The notes below the pieces were generated by a model, which saw only the letters and a list, made by a program, of their open reading frames with translations, was not told the origin of the DNA and did no database searches. From the NCBI RefSeq assembly GCF_003480915.1, contig NZ_QUKD01000004.1, forward strand, positions 277,230 to 341,229: a stretch of 64,000 bases of DNA, written 5' to 3'. The DNA comes from Parabacteroides sp. TM07-1AC (GTDB lineage: Bacteria; Bacteroidota; Bacteroidia; Bacteroidales; Tannerellaceae). The position numbers and the translations under genes are program-made. Positions 61,138 to 64,000 of the stretch are shown here, in pieces. Within the stretch, counting starts at the first letter, position 1. Every line of letters starts with the position of its first letter.

Positions 61138-62541
61138 ATGGGTGGTTTTTTCGGAACTATTTCTAACTCAGCCTGTGCCACCGATTTATTTTACGGCACA
61201 GACTATAATTCCCATTTGGGAACCCGCCGAGGCGGTATGGCAACTCTTCACGAAGGCGTATTCAAACGTTCGATCCATAACCTCGAAAATTCTTATTTCC
61301 GTACTCGTTTTGAAAGTGAACTGGAAAAATTTTTGGGAAATTCCGGTATAGGTATCATTAGTGATACTGATCCTCAACCTATCTTCATTAATTCTCATTT
61401 AGGTAAATATGCAGTTGTAACGGTCGCTAAGGTGAATAACCTCGAAGAACTGCAGAATGAACTGTTGGATAAAGGTTGTCACTTCTCTGAAATGAGTTCC
61501 GGACAGATCAATCAGACAGAGTTGATATCCTTACTTGTTTCCCAGGGAAAGACATTTGTTGAAGGTATAGAAATTGTATTCGAAAAAATAAAAGGCTCCT
61601 GTTCGATGCTGATCCTGACAGAGGAAGGTATTATTGCAGCACGTGATAAATGGGGACGTACTCCGGTGCTGATCGGAAAGAAGGAAGGGGCATATGCCGC
61701 ATCGAGCGAACCTTGTAGTTTCCCGAACCTGGGTTACGAGATAGAATATAATGTAGGACCGGGTGAGATCGTAATGCTTACTGCCGATAAGATGACACAG
61801 TTGCGTAAACCGAACGATAAGATGCAGGTTTGTTCGTTCCTGTGGGTTTATTACGGTTATCCGGTGTCTGAGTATGAGGGAGTAAATGTAGATGCATCCC
61901 GTTATGCAAGCGGTTTGGCTATGGCAAAAAAGGATGAGGTGGATGCTGATTTTGTTTCTGGCATTCCTGATTCCGGTATCGGTATGGCTTTGGGATATGC
62001 TGAAGGAAAAGGCATTCCTTACCGTCGTGCTATCGTTAAATATACACCGACCTGGCCACGTAGTTTTACTCCGGCTAACCAGGCTGTCCGTGATTTGGTA
62101 GCTAAGATGAAGTTGATCCCGAATCGTCATCTTTTGAATGGCAAGCGTGTTATTTTCTGTGATGACTCGATTGTTCGTGGGACGCAGCTTCGCGATAATG
62201 TGAATATACTGTATGGATATGGTGCGAAAGAGGTACATATGAGAATCGGATGTCCTCCAATCCTGCACGCTTGTCCGTTTGTCGGTTTCTCTGCTTCCAA
62301 GTCACATCTCGAACTGATTGCCCGCCGGATTGTCAAAGAACTGGAAGGGGATGATGCAAAGGATTTGGATAAATATGCAACAACCGGAACCGAACAGTAT
62401 AACCAGCTGGTAGAACGTATCCGTGAAAAGCTGAATATTACAACATTGAAATTCAATACGGTTGAAGACTTGATCGCCTCGATCGGCTTGCCGAAGGAAT
62501 GTGTTTGTACACATTGCTATAATGGTAATGGTTGTTTTTAA
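61138..62541 (+). CDS. Amidophosphoribosyltransferase-like protein lacking the glutaminase cysteine
   Basis: This 467-residue protein has the PurF layout: an N-terminal class-II glutaminase-like domain (1-230) and a C-terminal PRPP-binding phosphoribosyltransferase domain with 'VIFCDDSIVRGTQ' (338-350) and 'IRVGCPPILHACPF'-like sequence. However, residue 2 is Gly ('MGGFFGTIS') where PurF enzymes have the Cys nucleophile, so it cannot use glutamine in the usual way. The C-terminus has a Cys cluster 'CVCTHCYNGNGC' (455-466) that could hold a metal or Fe-S cluster. It may use free ammonia or have another role. It is a single gene with its own promoter. Confidence 0.85.
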   Translation: MGGFFGTISNSACATDLFYGTDYNSHLGTRRGGMATLHEGVFKRSIHNLENSYFRTRFESELEKFLGNSGIGIISDTDPQPIFINSHLGKYAVVTVAKVNNLEELQNELLDKGCHFSEMSSGQINQTELISLLVSQGKTFVEGIEIVFEKIKGSCSMLILTEEGIIAARDKWGRTPVLIGKKEGAYAASSEPCSFPNLGYEIEYNVGPGEIVMLTADKMTQLRKPNDKMQVCSFLWVYYGYPVSEYEGVNVDASRYASGLAMAKKDEVDADFVSGIPDSGIGMALGYAEGKGIPYRRAIVKYTPTWPRSFTPANQAVRDLVAKMKLIPNRHLLNGKRVIFCDDSIVRGTQLRDNVNILYGYGAKEVHMRIGCPPILHACPFVGFSASKSHLELIARRIVKELEGDDAKDLDKYATTGTEQYNQLVERIREKLNITTLKFNTVEDLIASIGLPKECVCTHCYNGNGCF

Positions 62542-62733
62542 CTACTTTTCCCTTGATGGAAAAGTAGGCAAAAGATCAAGGCTGCACCGGCTTCGCTGCT
62601 ACGGTGAAAGACTATGCTGAAAAATCCGAAACTCGCTGCGCTCAGACAACGGATTTTTTTTACCGCTTCGTCTTTTTCCTCCGCGGGTGTAGCCTTGATC
62701 TTTTGGTTACTTTTGGATCAAGCCAAAAGTAAC
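62542..62733. repeat. Nested inverted-repeat element (foldback, MITE-like) between the PurF-like gene and pepT
   Basis: Outer hairpins CTACTTTTCC-GGAAAAGTAG (62542-62567) and GTTACTTTTGG-CCAAAAGTAAC (62706-62733) flank a long inverted repeat CAAAAGATCAAGGCT (62569-62583) / AGCCTTGATCTTTTG (62691-62705), perfect over 15 bp. In the middle AATCCG pairs with CGGATT. The whole ~190-bp block is a symmetric foldback with no gene. It resembles dispersed repeat elements of Bacteroidales (from general knowledge); the transcript could also act as a terminator for the PurF-like gene. Confidence 0.78.
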
Positions 62734-62744
62734 ATTCAATTTAT

Positions 62745-62775
62745 TTTGTTATTCGTTGCTCTTTATCTACTTTTA
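62745..62775 (+). promoter_or_regulatory. Putative promoter of pepT
   Basis: TTTG (62745-62748), 19 bases, TACTTTTA (62768-62775). The leader is about 25 bases. Confidence 0.6.
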
Positions 62776-62800
62776 TGCTTTAAATATAAAAGTATAACTT

Positions 62801-64000
62801 ATGACAGTATTAGATAGATTTCTGAAGTATGTCACGTTCGAAACCCAATCGGACGAAGAGACACGTACAACACCGAGTACTCCGGGACAGCGAGTATTTG
62901 CAGAAGCATTAGTAAAAGAACTGGAAGAGTTAGGTCTGGAAGATATTTCTTTGGATGACAATAGTTATCTGATGGCCACCCTTCCTGCCAATACGGATAA
63001 AAAAATACCGACCATCGGTTTTATAGCCCATTTGGATACCAGTCCGGATATGTCGGGAAAGGATGTGACTCCGCGTATCGTTAATTATAAAGGCGGCGAT
63101 ATTGTATTGTGTGCCGAAGAAAATGTCGTTCTTTCTCCGCTTATGTTCCCTGAACTGAATGATTATAAGGACCAGGATATTATTGTAACCAACGGTAAAA
63201 CCCTGTTGGGAGCAGACGATAAAGCTGGAGTAGCAGCCATTATCGGAGCAATCCAGTATCTGAAAGAACATCCGGAGATTGAGCACGGAAAGATTCGCAT
63301 CGGCTTTACTCCCGATGAAGAGATAGGAGAGGGTGCCAATCATTTTGATGTAGAGAAGTTCGGTTGCGAATGGGCCTATACGATTGACGGCGGACAGATC
63401 GGTGAACTGGAATATGAAAACTTCAATGCTGCTGTTGCCAAAATCACTTTCAAAGGGCTGAATGTCCATCCGGGTTATGCAAAGAACAAGATGCTGAATG
63501 CTTCACTGCTGGCTATTGAGTTCGCTTCCTGGTTGCCTGCTTCACAACGTCCAGAACATACACAAGGATATGAAGGTTTCTATCATCTGACCAATATGTC
63601 GGGCACGGTAGAAGAGGCTTCTTTATCTTATATTATCCGTGATCACGTACGTACCTTGTTCGAAGAGAAGAAAAAACAGCTGGAAATGTGGGTGAAACGT
63701 ATGAACGAAATTCATCCGGGCAGTACGAGTCTGGAACTGCGTGACCAGTATTATAATATGCGTGAAGTGGTTGAACCGAAGAAGCATATCGTGGACCTGG
63801 CATTCGAAGCGATGGAAGCAGTCGGTGTCAAACCGTTGGTTAAACCGATTCGTGGCGGTACGGACGGAGCACGTCTGTCGTTTATGGGATTGCCTTGTCC
63901 GAATATATTTGCGGGCGGTCTGAATTTCCACGGACGTTATGAGTTCCTTCCGGTCAACTCGCTGGAAAAAAGTATGCAAACAATCATAAAAATAACCGAG
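62801..64000 (+). CDS. pepT: Peptidase T (tripeptide aminopeptidase), 3' end cut by the window
   Basis: The gene starts at ATG 62801 and stays open for 400 codons to the window edge; the usual PepT length of about 405-410 means only a few residues are missing. M20-family motifs are visible: '[11 protein letters not shown]' with His77 and Asp79, '[11 protein letters not shown]' with Asp139 and Asp140, '[11 protein letters not shown]' and '[18 protein letters not shown]'. These residues bind two zinc ions. The enzyme removes the N-terminal residue of tripeptides in the cytoplasm. Confidence 0.96.
   Translation, partial: MTVLDRFLKYVTFETQSDEETRTTPSTPGQRVFAEALVKELEELGLEDISLDDNSYLMATLPANTDKKIPTIGFIAHLDTSPDMSGKDVTPRIVNYKGGDIVLCAEENVVLSPLMFPELNDYKDQDIIVTNGKTLLGADDKAGVAAIIGAIQYLKEHPEIEHGKIRIGFTPDEEIGEGANHFDVEKFGCEWAYTIDGGQIGELEYENFNAAVAKITFKGLNVHPGYAKNKMLNASLLAIEFASWLPASQRPEHTQGYEGFYHLTNMSGTVEEASLSYIIRDHVRTLFEEKKKQLEMWVKRMNEIHPGSTSLELRDQYYNMREVVEPKKHIVDLAFEAMEAVGVKPLVKPIRGGTDGARLSFMGLPCPNIFAGGLNFHGRYEFLPVNSLEKSMQTIIKITE

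Noticed and set aside
62614..62817. 67-residue open frame between the PurF-like gene and pepT
   Set aside because: It lies in the inverted-repeat element and overlaps the pepT start out of frame.

Overview
The window looks like a chromosomal segment of a gut-type Bacteroidales bacterium, most likely Parabacteroides-like (genus is an inference; order is well supported). The signs are SusC/SusD pairs, a hybrid two-component system, many lipoproteins with a Cys lipobox, Bacteroidetes-type promoters (TTTG, 19-21 bases, TAnnTTTG), and typical Bacteroidales genes such as the RRM RNA-binding protein, the two-domain HU-like protein, DUF4199 and DUF4136.

Region 1 (1-21.1 kb) is a polysaccharide utilization locus. 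After the tail of a discoidin-domain protein and a DUF4595-like lipoprotein come an alginate-lyase-fold polysaccharide lyase, a GH88 unsaturated glucuronyl hydrolase and a GH2 enzyme. They are followed by a hybrid sensor/AraC regulator, SusC and SusD. Next is a 1329-residue secreted protein that fuses an NPCBM-like domain, a propeller, a hydrazine-synthase-alpha-like region with two CxxCH heme sites and an FGE-like domain. A right-handed beta-helix protein ends the locus. The set points to a uronic-acid-containing glycan, and the putative cytochrome is its most unusual member.

Region 2 (21.1-32.3 kb) holds housekeeping and respiration genes: trmD, a pentaheme nitrite reductase nrfA without a neighbouring nrfH, a periplasmic-binding-domain sensor kinase, pheT, yebC, an outer-membrane protein, a propeller protein and yaaA.

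Region 3 (32.3-48.3 kb) is mixed. It has an HU-like gene behind phased 22-bp repeats, an AT-rich UDG-like gene overlapping a PLD-family gene, an ADP-ribosylglycohydrolase, an ECF sigma factor with a membrane partner, clpB, a second GH2 enzyme, a run of small envelope proteins (OmpA-like, DUF4136, beta-barrels) and a 36-bp-arm hairpin made of CGCAGA units.

Region 4 (48.3-53 kb, minus strand) is an inositol-lipid-type cluster: myo-inositol-phosphate synthase, nucleotidyltransferase, ATP-grasp enzyme, CDP-alcohol phosphatidyltransferase and HAD hydrolase, followed by a metallophosphoesterase. The ATP-grasp gene and several altered motifs make it worth study.

Region 5 (53-64 kb) has an RRM protein, an outer-membrane protein, a close-packed minus-strand run (DUF4199, GT2, mntP, an IlvD/Edd dehydratase, apbE, a cupin), an SRP RNA and tRNA-Thr transcription unit, a PurF-like protein lacking the glutaminase cysteine, a nested inverted-repeat element, and pepT cut by the window end.
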